Shown piece by piece: positions 27,693-35,992 of a stretch of DNA of 64,000 bases. The stretch is from NCBI RefSeq assembly GCF_003633685.1, contig NZ_RBKT01000001.1, positions 5,642,001 to 5,706,000 of the forward strand. Direction: 5' to 3'. Position 1 is the stretch's first letter; the number at the start of each line of letters is the position of its first letter. The DNA is from Micromonospora pisi. GTDB lineage: Bacteria > Actinomycetota > Actinomycetes > Mycobacteriales > Micromonosporaceae. A model generated the notes under the pieces. The model saw only the letters and a list, made by a program, of their open reading frames with translations. It was not told where the DNA came from and made no database searches. Made by a program: the position numbers and the translations under genes.

Positions 27693-28765
27693 TCGTCGGT
27701 CCCCGCCGGGGGTGCCGTCCGGTCGGGTGGCGTGGCCCGCAGCCGCAGCACCCCGACCAGGGTGCCGCCGACACCGATCACGATCACCGCGGCGACCAGG
27801 AGTCGGGCCGACCCGGCGGGCCAGCTGACCGGTGCCACCGACCGGCCGAACACCGCCGCGTTCGCCACCCCGGCGAAGAGCGCCAGGCAGGCCCCGGCCA
27901 GCGCCAGGGCGAAGTCGGCGGCCGGCCGTCTGGCCAGCGCGTACGCCGCCGCCGCGACCGCACCGAGCCCGGTGAGGACCGGCCAGATCTGCCCGGCGAG
28001 CAGCCCTTCGAGCACCCCGCCGGCCCCGGCCGCCCCGGCGTCGAGTTCCCGGCCCACGGCGAGTACGACCGCACCCGCACCGGCCAGGGCGAAGCCCACG
28101 GCCAGGGCGGAGGTCACCGTACGGCCGGCCCGGCCGGCGGTGGGAAGCAGCCCGAGTGCGCCGACCAGGAGCGCGCCGACCACGCATGCGAGCCACCATG
28201 TGCCCGGGTTCGGCGGCGGCACCCAGTCCAGGGTGCCGCGCAGTTCGATCGGGGTCACCCCGTCGCGCAGCGGCACCGTCCAGTCCCGGATCCGGTGGGT
28301 GTGCCCCGGGTCGGCGCTGACCTGGGGCGGCCGGCTCTCCTCCACCCAGTGCGTACGCCGGTCGTGCCAGCGGGCCACCGGCTCGGTGCCGGTCCGTTGC
28401 CAGGCCGGGGGGAGGGTCGGGTCGGCGCTCGCCGGTGGTTCGGTGTCGGCGTCGAGGGTCTGGTTGATGTACGTGGTGGGGGAGTTGCGGTTCTCGTACG
28501 CCCCGTCGGGCCGGATCTCCAGGTAGGGCTCGCCGGAGTAGCCGAGCACCTCGATCGTGCGACCGGTCCGGTTGGTCAGCTCCAGCCGGGCGCCGGCCTC
28601 GATGAGACGCACGGTGAGTCCGGGCAGGTCCGGGGCGAGTGTGGTGACGGTGGTCCGGAAGTCGGTTCCGTCCGGTGCGTCCGCGCCATGGGCGAGGGCG
28701 GGCGTGCCCACCGCGAGCGCGCCGAGCAGGCCGGCGGCGCACGCGGTGAGCAGGCGTCGGATCAC
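27653..28765 (-). CDS. exported multi-pass membrane protein, unknown function
   Basis: A 370-residue protein. The signal peptide (about 1-25) ends in TPALAHG, so the mature chain starts close to His; an extracytoplasmic domain of about 170 residues follows (LTNRTGRTIEVLGYSGEPYLEIRPDG), then six or seven hydrophobic helices. The mature start and envelope domain recall copper-handling proteins, but no metal motif is conclusive. GTG at 28765 overlaps the stop of the DsbA-like gene as GTGA, so it belongs to that operon. I do not recognise a named family. Confidence 0.7.
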   Translation of the reverse strand: MIRRLLTACAAGLLGALAVGTPALAHGADAPDGTDFRTTVTTLAPDLPGLTVRLIEAGARLELTNRTGRTIEVLGYSGEPYLEIRPDGAYENRNSPTTYINQTLDADTEPPASADPTLPPAWQRTGTEPVARWHDRRTHWVEESRPPQVSADPGHTHRIRDWTVPLRDGVTPIELRGTLDWVPPPNPGTWWLACVVGALLVGALGLLPTAGRAGRTVTSALAVGFALAGAGAVVLAVGRELDAGAAGAGGVLEGLLAGQIWPVLTGLGAVAAAAYALARRPAADFALALAGACLALFAGVANAAVFGRSVAPVSWPAGSARLLVAAVIVIGVGGTLVGVLRLRATPPDRTAPPAGTDDQPRLAAATGSNP

Positions 28766-29616
28766 TTGGTGGCCGCTGCCACGGCTGCCTTGACGTCGTC
28801 CGGGTTCGGGTTGACGCCCTTGCCGTTGACCAGCACCGTCGGGGTGCTGTTGATGTTCGCCCGGCTCGCCGCCTCGGTTACATGCGCGGTCCACGGCTTG
28901 AACGTACCGTCACGTACGCAGGAGCCGAAGGCGCCCCCGTCGAGGCCGACCCCGGTGCCGATGCTGATCAGCTCGTCGTCGCTGAGTCCGGCGCTTCCCT
29001 CGGCCGGCTGACGGTTGAACAGCGCCTCGACGTACTCCCGGAATTTGCCCTGGTTCGCCGCGCAGCCGGAGGCGGCCGACGAACGGGTGGAGTACTCGGT
29101 GGAGGAGGCCCGGTCCAGGTACGCGACCGGGTGGTACAGGATCCGGACCTTGTTCTCGCTGACGAGCTGGTCCAGCGTGCTCCCGGTCGACTTCTCGAAC
29201 TGCCCGCAGAACGGGCAGATGAAGTCCTCGTAGATGTCGATGGTGACCGGCCCGGTGCCGACCGCGATCGCGTTGCCGTCGGTGGTCGCCCCGGCCGGGG
29301 CGGTGAAGTCGCTCGTCGATTGTTGGCTGGACAGGACGCTCCAACCGATCAGGCCGGCGACGACGAGCACCACCACCGCGATCAGTGAGGTCCAGAGCGT
29401 GCGGCGGCGGCGTCGCTCCCGGGCCAACTGTTCCCGGACCACCCGGGCCGAGCTCTTCTTCGGGGCCTTCTGCGGCTGCTGCTGCGCTCCGCGTTGTGCC
29501 TTCTGCGGCGGCTGTGGTCCGCGTTGTGCCTTCTGTGGCGGCTGCGGTCCCTTCTGGGCTTTCTCCGGTTTCCGTCCCGGGCCGCCCTGGCGGCCCGCTC
29601 CCCGTGGACTACTCAT
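28762..29616 (-). CDS. membrane-anchored DsbA-family thiol-disulfide protein
   Basis: A 284-residue protein in three parts. The first 70 residues are a cytoplasmic Gln/Pro/Lys-rich tail with two to three copies of the unit PPQKAQRGPQ. A single membrane anchor follows (about 74-95). The rest is an extracytoplasmic DsbA-type thioredoxin fold with CPFC (134-137), a cis-Pro in STPTVLVNG near the C-terminus, and extra Cys residues. It resembles the thioredoxin-like partners of actinobacterial VKOR/MauE systems. It should oxidise or shuffle disulfides in exported proteins. It overlaps the MauE-type gene upstream by 8 nt. Confidence 0.85.
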   Translation of the reverse strand: MSSPRGAGRQGGPGRKPEKAQKGPQPPQKAQRGPQPPQKAQRGAQQQPQKAPKKSSARVVREQLARERRRRRTLWTSLIAVVVLVVAGLIGWSVLSSQQSTSDFTAPAGATTDGNAIAVGTGPVTIDIYEDFICPFCGQFEKSTGSTLDQLVSENKVRILYHPVAYLDRASSTEYSTRSSAASGCAANQGKFREYVEALFNRQPAEGSAGLSDDELISIGTGVGLDGGAFGSCVRDGTFKPWTAHVTEAASRANINSTPTVLVNGKGVNPNPDDVKAAVAAATK

Positions 29617-30127
29617 CCTCGTCCTCCAGACGCTGCCCGCCGGCCATCCACCGGTCGATCGAAAACGGGCTGCGTGGCCAGCGCAGCAGGAAAGCCGCCA
29701 TGATCAGGAAGCCGATGTCCCGAAGGATCTCCGGCAGGTAGCTCGGGGTCTGGCCGACGGCGAGCGGACCGCCCTCGCTGAAGCAGCCGCAGTCGATGGC
29801 GAGGCCCCTGATCCAGGCCGAGCTGATGCCGGCGATGAAGAGCAGCATCAGGAGCGCGGAGATGCCGGCGGCCAGTCGGATGGCCAGACCGAGGAGCAGG
29901 AGTACGCCGAGCGCGATCTCGACGAACGGCTGTGCCGCCCCGATCGCCCTGGCGACGTCGAAGGGAAAGATCTGGTACGCGTTCACGGCGCGCCCGGCAG
30001 CGGCCAGGTCACCGATCTTCGTGCTGCCGGCCCAGAACCACACCGCCGCGAGTCCGAGCCGGACAGCCAGCCCGAGCCACGGTTGGACCAGATCCCAACG
30101 CGCGCGTGCTGAGGTCACCATGGTCAT
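29609..30127 (-). CDS. MauE/DoxX-like membrane redox protein
   Basis: A 172-residue membrane protein with four helices, of the MauE family (methylamine utilisation protein E) related to DoxX. The motif DCGCF (about 113-117) carries the vicinal Cys pair. MauE-type proteins are thought to move electrons to periplasmic thioredoxin-like proteins, which fits co-transcription with the DsbA-like gene (8-nt overlap). ATG start. First gene of a three-gene envelope redox operon; the direction of electron flow is not determined by the sequence. Confidence 0.82.
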   Translation of the reverse strand: MTMVTSARARWDLVQPWLGLAVRLGLAAVWFWAGSTKIGDLAAAGRAVNAYQIFPFDVARAIGAAQPFVEIALGVLLLLGLAIRLAAGISALLMLLFIAGISSAWIRGLAIDCGCFSEGGPLAVGQTPSYLPEILRDIGFLIMAAFLLRWPRSPFSIDRWMAGGQRLEDEDE

Positions 30128-30242
30128 GGTCCCTTAGTCGCCGGGCAGGATCATGAGGTTCCGTTTCCCAGCCAAGTACCAGCCAGTCCCAGGAACCTCC
30201 CAGCCGGCCGTGTTCCGCCTCGCCCGGCCGGCCGTGTCCGGT

Positions 30243-30845
30243 TCAGCTCGCCAGCGCATCGCCGACCGCCTCGACCAGTTCCGCCCGCGCCCGGGCCACC
30301 CGGGAGCGGATGGTGCCGACCGGGACCCCCTCCACCGCCGCCGCCTCCGCGTACGACAGGCCGAGCACCTGGGTCAGGACGAACGCCTCCCGCCGGTCGG
30401 CCGGCAGCCGCCGGAGCAGGTCGGTGGCGCCGAGCTGCCCGGCCGGATCGGGGTACGGGTGGTCGGTGTGCGCGGCCACGGCCATCCGCTCGTCGAGCCG
30501 GCGTCGCCGGACCACGGTACGGAGATGGTCGGCACAGGCGCGCCGGGCGATGCCGAGCAACCAGGTCCGGGCACTGGACCGGCCCTCGAACGCGGGCAGG
30601 GCCCGGAACGCCCGCAGGTACGTCTCCTGCACGAGATCGTCGGCGCTGTCCCGGTCGATCAGCGCGGCGGTGAAGCGCCACACCTCCGCCTGGGTGGCCC
30701 GGACGAACGCCGCCTGGGCCACCGGATCTCCGCCCTGGGCACGTAGGGCCCAGTGGGTGGCGTCGTCCAGGGCGCGGGTCCGGTCCACCACCGCGGCATC
30801 GACAGCGGCGCTGACCAGGGCGGATTCGCGCGGAACGGGGATCAC
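30243..30845 (-). CDS. ECF (extracytoplasmic function) sigma factor
   Basis: About 200 residues. Region 2 includes AALIDRDSADDLVQETYLRAFRALPAFEG with the -10-recognising helix, and region 4 includes PADRREAFVLTQVLGLSYAEAAAVEGVPVGTIRSRVARARAEL. GTG at 30845 is chosen because it gives the normal ECF length and leaves room for a promoter; the frame stays open to 30935, which would leave only 19 bp before the divergent anti-sigma gene. The divergent anti-sigma, CopC-CopD and YcnI genes suggest an envelope or copper stress regulon. Confidence 0.83.
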   Translation of the reverse strand: MIPVPRESALVSAAVDAAVVDRTRALDDATHWALRAQGGDPVAQAAFVRATQAEVWRFTAALIDRDSADDLVQETYLRAFRALPAFEGRSSARTWLLGIARRACADHLRTVVRRRRLDERMAVAAHTDHPYPDPAGQLGATDLLRRLPADRREAFVLTQVLGLSYAEAAAVEGVPVGTIRSRVARARAELVEAVGDALAS

Positions 30846-30918
30846 GCCATCCGAGGTTACGCGTGCGACCGGAGCACGGGGGCGGCCTTGCCGGGCTTCG
30901 GTGCGGTTGCGCACCTCC

Positions 30919-30954
30919 GGGAACTTTTCTGCCACGTACGCCGACTATTTCCCC
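30919..30954 (+). promoter_or_regulatory. candidate ECF-type promoter of the anti-sigma/copper operon
   Basis: GGGAAC at 30919-30924 is the classic ECF -35 core. A CCGACT at 30941 lies 16 nt downstream as a possible -10. Transcription would begin at about the ATG at 30955, meaning a leaderless or near-leaderless mRNA. Assignment is by eye. Confidence 0.35.
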
Positions 30955-31608
30955 ATGACCTGCGACGAGGTACGGGTCGCGCTGTCGGCGCGGCTGGACG
31001 GGGAAGATCCGCGCGCGCCGATGGAGGCGCTCGACGCGCACACCGTGACCTGCCCGGGGTGCCAGCTCTGGCTGGCCCGTGCGGAGGAACTCGACCAGGT
31101 CATGCACCGGGCGCAGGCGGTCGAGGTGCCCGACCTCACTGCCACCGTACTCGCCGCCGTGGCCGCCGACCCGGTCACCGCCGCCGCTGCCCGCCGATCC
31201 GCCTCGGCCGCGTACGGCCGCCGTCAGATCCTCCGGGTGGCGGTCGCGGTCGCCGCCGTCGCCCAGTTCACCATCGCGCTGCCGATCCTGCTCGCGGGCT
31301 TCGGTGTCCAGGTCGACCTGCACACCAGCCGGGAGATGGCATCGTTCGACGTGGCGCTCGCGGTCGGGTTCGCGCTCGCCGCGTACCGACCGGAGCGGGC
31401 GCAGGCGTTCGTGCCGGTTGCGTTCGTGCTCGCCGTCTGCCTCGCCGGGACCAGCGCGGTCGACATTGTGAACTCGACCACGGCGGTGGTGCACGAGATC
31501 GGTCACCTGGCCACGGTGGTCCAGGCCGGGCTGCTCTGGGCGCTCGGCCGGGTCAGCCGGCGGACCGATCCGCCGCTCGCGGCGGTGCCGGTGACGGGGC
31601 GCGGGTGA
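30955..31608 (+). CDS. zinc-finger anti-sigma factor, membrane-anchored
   Basis: A 217-residue protein. The cytoplasmic N-terminus has the ZAS zinc-binding set Cys3, His29, Cys33, Cys36 (H-x3-C-x2-C in HTVTCPGC). Three to four hydrophobic segments follow from about residue 90. Such proteins hold an ECF sigma factor at the membrane until a signal releases it; the divergent sigma gene at 30243-30845 is the obvious partner. ATG start. The CopC-CopD gene follows 14 nt after its stop on the same strand. Confidence 0.82.
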   Translation: MTCDEVRVALSARLDGEDPRAPMEALDAHTVTCPGCQLWLARAEELDQVMHRAQAVEVPDLTATVLAAVAADPVTAAAARRSASAAYGRRQILRVAVAVAAVAQFTIALPILLAGFGVQVDLHTSREMASFDVALAVGFALAAYRPERAQAFVPVAFVLAVCLAGTSAVDIVNSTTAVVHEIGHLATVVQAGLLWALGRVSRRTDPPLAAVPVTGRG

Positions 31609-31622
31609 CACCAGGTCGCGCC

Positions 31623-33305
31623 ATGGCGGGTTTCTGGGCGAGCATGTCCGGCATGACTGCCGCACAACGACGATGGGTGTCGCGCGCCGGCGCGATGCTC
31701 GGCCTTCTGCTGGCGACGTTCGCCCTGCTGTTCGGACCGGCCAGCCCGGCGAGTGCCCACGCGGTGCTGGTGAGCAGCAGCCCGCTCGCGGACGCGGTGC
31801 TGCCCAGCGCGCCCAGCGAGGTGGTGCTCACCTTCAGTGAGGGTGTCCGCAACGTTCCCGACAAGATCCGGGTGCTCGGCCCGGACGGCGCCCGGGTGGA
31901 CCGGGGTGAGCCCGCCTTCGACGGCGCCGTGGTCACCATTCCGGTCGACCCCGGCGGACCCCGGGGCACCTATCTCGTCAGCTACCGGGTGATCTCCGCC
32001 GACAGCCACCCGGTCGCCGGCGCCTACACGTACTCCGTCGGGGCCCCGTCGAGCCCGCCGGAGGACACCGCGAACGACACCGTCGACCCGGGCATCACGG
32101 CCGCCGTCGCGGTCGGCAAGTACCTCGGCTACGCCGGACTGGTTCTGCTGGTCGGTCCGGTGCTGGTGCTCGGCCTGCTCTGGCCGAGGCGACTGGACCG
32201 CACTGGGCCGGCCCGGCTGGTCTGGACCGGGTTCGGCCTGGTCGCCGCCGCGACCCTGATCGGGATCTGGTTGCAGGTTCCGTACACCACCGGGGGCGGG
32301 CTCTTCTCGATCAGCGGCAGCGCGCTCAGTGATGTGCTGGCCAGTACGTTCGGCGCCGTGTTGCTGGTCCGGCTCGGCATCCTGGTGGCCGCCGCCATCC
32401 TGCTCCGGCCGCTGCTGCGGGGCAGCGCCGGTCGTGCCGACCACATCCTGCTGGCCGTACTCGGGGTGGCCGGGATCTTCACCTGGCCGCTCGCCGGGCA
32501 TGCCTCGGCGTCACCCGTACCGGCGGTCTCGGTGCTGGTCGACGCGGTGCACGTGGGGAGCATGGCGGTCTGGCTGGGTGGGCTGCTGATGCTCGTCGGC
32601 TTCCTGCTGCGCCGGGCCGACGAGCGGGAACTCGCCGCGATCCTGCCGATCTGGTCCCGCTGGGCCGCGGTGGCGGTTTCCGCGCTGCTGCTCGCCGGGA
32701 TCGTGCAGGCGCTGATCGAGGTGGCCACCCCGAGCGCGTTGATCGACACCACCTACGGTCAACTGATCATCGCGAAGGTGGTGCTCTTCGCCCTGGTCAT
32801 CGGGGTGGCGGCGTACTCGCGACGGCTGGTCCAGCGCCGGCTCGTCACCGAACGGCCGGGACGGATGCGTCGGGCGGTCTGGACCGAGCTGGGCGTCACC
32901 GCGGTGATCCTCGCCATCTCCGCCGTACTTGTGCAGACCCCGCCCGGCCGGACCGCCGAGTCGAGTGACGCGGCCGCCGGTGGGGGCATCTTCACCACCA
33001 CGCTGACCAGTTCGCTGCTCTCCGTCCAGGTGGAGGTGGACCCGGCCGAGACCGGCAGCAACTCGATCCACCTGTACGCGTACACGCTGGAGAACAAGCC
33101 GCAGCCGGTGGTCGAGTGGACCGGAACGGCGGCGTTGCCGGCCAAGGGGATCGAACCGATCGAGATCCCGCTGCTGCCGTTGACCGACAACCACGCCACC
33201 GGCGAGATCAGCCTGCCCACCCCGGGCGACTGGCAACTGCGCTTCACCGTACGTATCTCCGACATCGACCAGGCCACGGTGACCGCCACCGTGCCGATCA
33301 CGTAG
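31623..33305 (+). CDS. CopC-CopD fusion copper-transport protein
   Basis: About 560 residues. The signal peptide ends in SPASA, leaving His as the first mature residue (HAVLVSSSPLADAVLP), the CopC Cu(II)-binding N-terminus, with a second CopC His in ISADSHPVAG. A CopD-type membrane domain with about eight helices follows (about 160-430), then a C-terminal extracytoplasmic beta domain of about 110 residues. It imports or handles copper at the membrane. The start could be ATG 31623, 31644 or 31653; all give a usable signal peptide. The YcnI gene follows 12 nt downstream. Confidence 0.88.
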   Translation: MAGFWASMSGMTAAQRRWVSRAGAMLGLLLATFALLFGPASPASAHAVLVSSSPLADAVLPSAPSEVVLTFSEGVRNVPDKIRVLGPDGARVDRGEPAFDGAVVTIPVDPGGPRGTYLVSYRVISADSHPVAGAYTYSVGAPSSPPEDTANDTVDPGITAAVAVGKYLGYAGLVLLVGPVLVLGLLWPRRLDRTGPARLVWTGFGLVAAATLIGIWLQVPYTTGGGLFSISGSALSDVLASTFGAVLLVRLGILVAAAILLRPLLRGSAGRADHILLAVLGVAGIFTWPLAGHASASPVPAVSVLVDAVHVGSMAVWLGGLLMLVGFLLRRADERELAAILPIWSRWAAVAVSALLLAGIVQALIEVATPSALIDTTYGQLIIAKVVLFALVIGVAAYSRRLVQRRLVTERPGRMRRAVWTELGVTAVILAISAVLVQTPPGRTAESSDAAAGGGIFTTTLTSSLLSVQVEVDPAETGSNSIHLYAYTLENKPQPVVEWTGTAALPAKGIEPIEIPLLPLTDNHATGEISLPTPGDWQLRFTVRISDIDQATVTATVPIT

Positions 33306-33317
33306 GAAGGCGACTCC

Positions 33318-34067
33318 ATGATCCGTCCCCGGCGTACCGCGACCGCGGCAGCCCTCGCCCTCGGCGCCACCCTTGTCGGCGTGTTGGGCCTTGCCCTGCC
33401 GGCCTCCGCGCACGTCACGGTGAACCCGAAGGAGGCGAGCCAGGGTGGCTACGGCCGGGTGGCCTTCCGGGTGCCGAACGAGAGCGACACCGCGTCGACC
33501 ACCAAGATCGAGGTGAACCTCCCGGAGAACGCGCCGATCGCGTCGGTGTCGACCATTCCAGTGCCGGGCTGGACGGTGGAGTTGGAGAAGCGCAAGGTCG
33601 ACCCGCCGCTGGAGGTGCACGGCAGCAAGGTCACCGAGGCGGTGGCGAAGATCACCTGGACCGCCACGGCCGACGCGGCGGTCAAGCCGGAGCAGTTCCA
33701 GGAGTTCGGCGTCTCGATGGGTCCGCTGCCCGAGGTCGACCAGTTGATTTTCAAGGTGTTGCAGACCTACTCGGATGGCGAGATCGCGCGCTGGATCGAT
33801 GAGCCGGCGGCGGCCGGTGCCGAGGCTCCGGAGCACCCGGCGGCGGTGTTGAAGCTGACCCCGGCGGCGGCTGCGGCGTCGGCCGGCGCTACTCCGGGAG
33901 CCTCGGTGGCGGCGGTCGCCCGTACCGAGGGCGACGACGAGGACGAGGGGAGTTCGGCCGCGCTCGGGCTCGGCATCGCCGGTCTGGTCGCGGGTCTGGC
34001 CGGCCTGGCGCTCGGCGGTCTGGCGTTCGCCCGGACCCGTCGTCCGGCCGCTCCGCCGACGGTCTGA
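33318..34067 (+). CDS. YcnI-like (DUF1775) copper-binding protein
   Basis: A 249-residue exported protein. The signal peptide ends in LPASA, so the mature protein begins HVTVNPKEASQGGYGRVAFRVPNES; the N-terminal His of YcnI-type proteins binds Cu(II). The DUF1775 domain runs to about residue 155, then an Ala-rich linker with an acidic patch (EGDDEDEG) and a C-terminal membrane anchor ending in FARTRR. ATG start, GGAAGGCGAC upstream. Operon with CopC-CopD, the usual partnership. Confidence 0.9.
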   Translation: MIRPRRTATAAALALGATLVGVLGLALPASAHVTVNPKEASQGGYGRVAFRVPNESDTASTTKIEVNLPENAPIASVSTIPVPGWTVELEKRKVDPPLEVHGSKVTEAVAKITWTATADAAVKPEQFQEFGVSMGPLPEVDQLIFKVLQTYSDGEIARWIDEPAAAGAEAPEHPAAVLKLTPAAAAASAGATPGASVAAVARTEGDDEDEGSSAALGLGIAGLVAGLAGLALGGLAFARTRRPAAPPTV

Positions 34068-34090
34068 CCTGCGCTGATCCCACCCTGTTC

Positions 34091-34129
34091 GCTGGCCCGT
34101 CGGTGATCCGGCGGGCCAGCGCCGTTTTG
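34091..34129 (+). terminator. Rho-independent-like terminator after the copper operon
   Basis: GCTGGCCCG (34091-34099) pairs with CGGGCCAGC (34112-34120) and is followed by GCCGTTTTGG. It follows the YcnI gene by about 25 bp. Confidence 0.7.
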
Positions 34130-34200
34130 GGCAATAAGACGCGTTAGACCCATTTAGGTCGGTATCGTCTGAAGATACATTGATCAGGGGGGAATAGCGC

Positions 34201-35799
34201 ATGCGCGTCGTACGCACCTTCGCCGGGGTGCTGCTGCTCACGGTCGGGTTGGCGGTCCTGCTCGTCGGCAGTGCACTGTGGATGGTCGCGGAACAGCGTG
34301 GCACCCGCGACGCCTTCGGCGCGTCGCTGGAACGGGTGGAGACACCCGGCCGTGCCGTCGTCGTACCCGACCTGGACGCACTGCTGCGCCGGGACGCCCC
34401 GTTCACCCGTACCGCCGGAACCCGGCTGCGGATCAGCGCCGGAACCGACGCGCGGCCCGCCTTCATCGGCCTCGCCCCCACCGCCGAGACCGGCCGCTAC
34501 CTGGCCGCGATGCCGTACGCGCAGATAGAACGGGTGAGCGTGACCCGGGGACGACTGCCGGTCCAGGTCGCCTCGGTGTCGCGGGTCGGGGTACCCGCCG
34601 CCGCCGTCGCGACCCCGGGTGAACAGTCGTTCTGGGTACGTCAGGCAGCCGGCACGCTCGACCTCTCCCCGGCCGACCTACGCGGGCAGCGGCTCAGCCT
34701 GGTGGTGATGTACCCCGACGCCGGGAGCGGAGTCGCCCTCGACCTCCGCACCGAACTGCGGGTCGGTTGGATCGAGCCGACCACCTGGGGACTGCTCGCC
34801 GCCGGCACCCTGTTCGCCCTGCTCGGTGTCGCCATCCTGGTCTGGCCGACCCGGCCACGGGAGGTGGTCTTCGTGGTCGAGCCCAGCCAGTTGCCGCTGC
34901 TCAGCGCCCGGCTCGGCGTACGCGCCCTGGACGATCTCGGACGGCCCACCTCCGGTACGCCCAGGACCCGCGAGCCACTCCGGTCCGGGTCGTCCGCACC
35001 CGTCGCCCCAGCCGGTCCCGCCACCGGTGCCGTGCCACCCGGCTGGCCGCTTCATGCGAACCTGCCGACGGCGACGCGGCCGGCGACGCTCGCCGACCTC
35101 CTCGCCCAGCCTCAACCGAACTCGTCCCGGACGGGCAGGCCGACCGGGGATGCCCCGACGGCCCGCGAGACGGGCGTCATCGTGCCCGCCCCGGTGGACC
35201 GTCCCCGGGTCGACCCTGACACTGTCCCGGCCGATACCGCTCACCCCACCGCCCCGGCTCACGGCGCAGCCGATCCTGCTGTCCCGGCCGAGGCCGCTCG
35301 ACCGGGAGGTGTCGGTGCTCATGCCGTCCCGGGCGACGACGATGGCGGCCAGGCCGGCGGCGATGGCGGCCACGCTGACGGTGCGCCGGCCGGGCGCGCT
35401 TCCCACCCCGCTGTCTCCGCGATGAGGGAGAACAACCTCGCGCATGCCTGGCCGGCGAGTAAACCGCCGCCGGCCAAGCTCGCGCTGAACTGGCCGCCGC
35501 GCGCGGCGGACAAGGCGCCCGCCCCGGCGGTGGATCCGGCCCAGGTTCTGGACCCGGTGCACCCGCCGCAGCCCGTTCCCACGACCAACGTCGCGGGCCG
35601 AGCGGCGACCAGCGGCCGCCCCAGGAAGTGCAAGCCCGGGTCGCCGGAGGCGGACGGGACGGAGGCGTCGATCGACAACCGGCCGGAAGACCCGCGCAAC
35701 GGCGTCCGTACGCCGCAACCGGTGAACGAGCCGGCCGGACCCGTCGAGCCGGCACCTGGCAGCGAGGCGACGGCGGGCAGCGGTCGGGTTCCCGGCTGA
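34201..35799 (+). CDS. membrane protein with long disordered Pro/Ala-rich tail
   Basis: A 532-residue protein I do not recognise. A membrane helix at about 6-28 is followed by an extracytoplasmic region of about 165 residues that contains alternating hydrophobic strands, a second helix at about 196-216, and then about 300 residues of cytoplasmic Pro/Ala/Gly/Asp-rich disordered sequence. Two-helix topology with a soluble loop. AGGGGGGAATAGCGC precedes the ATG. It is flanked by a terminator upstream, so it is probably transcribed alone. Confidence 0.65.
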   Translation: MRVVRTFAGVLLLTVGLAVLLVGSALWMVAEQRGTRDAFGASLERVETPGRAVVVPDLDALLRRDAPFTRTAGTRLRISAGTDARPAFIGLAPTAETGRYLAAMPYAQIERVSVTRGRLPVQVASVSRVGVPAAAVATPGEQSFWVRQAAGTLDLSPADLRGQRLSLVVMYPDAGSGVALDLRTELRVGWIEPTTWGLLAAGTLFALLGVAILVWPTRPREVVFVVEPSQLPLLSARLGVRALDDLGRPTSGTPRTREPLRSGSSAPVAPAGPATGAVPPGWPLHANLPTATRPATLADLLAQPQPNSSRTGRPTGDAPTARETGVIVPAPVDRPRVDPDTVPADTAHPTAPAHGAADPAVPAEAARPGGVGAHAVPGDDDGGQAGGDGGHADGAPAGRASHPAVSAMRENNLAHAWPASKPPPAKLALNWPPRAADKAPAPAVDPAQVLDPVHPPQPVPTTNVAGRAATSGRPRKCKPGSPEADGTEASIDNRPEDPRNGVRTPQPVNEPAGPVEPAPGSEATAGSGRVPG

Positions 35800-35992
35800 C
35801 GCACGGTCCCGGGGCTGTGCGCCCGTACCCGGACCGGCAAGCGGCCCTCCGTGCTGCCGACACGAAGGGCCGCTCTCACCGGGGGATCGGTGTAACTGAA
35901 GAAACGTTTCTGGCGTTGGTTCTAGATTAGCCCCAAGGGGACAAGTAAGGGAGATCTGTCCAATTGGTGCAACTTTTGCTGTTACCGGACAG

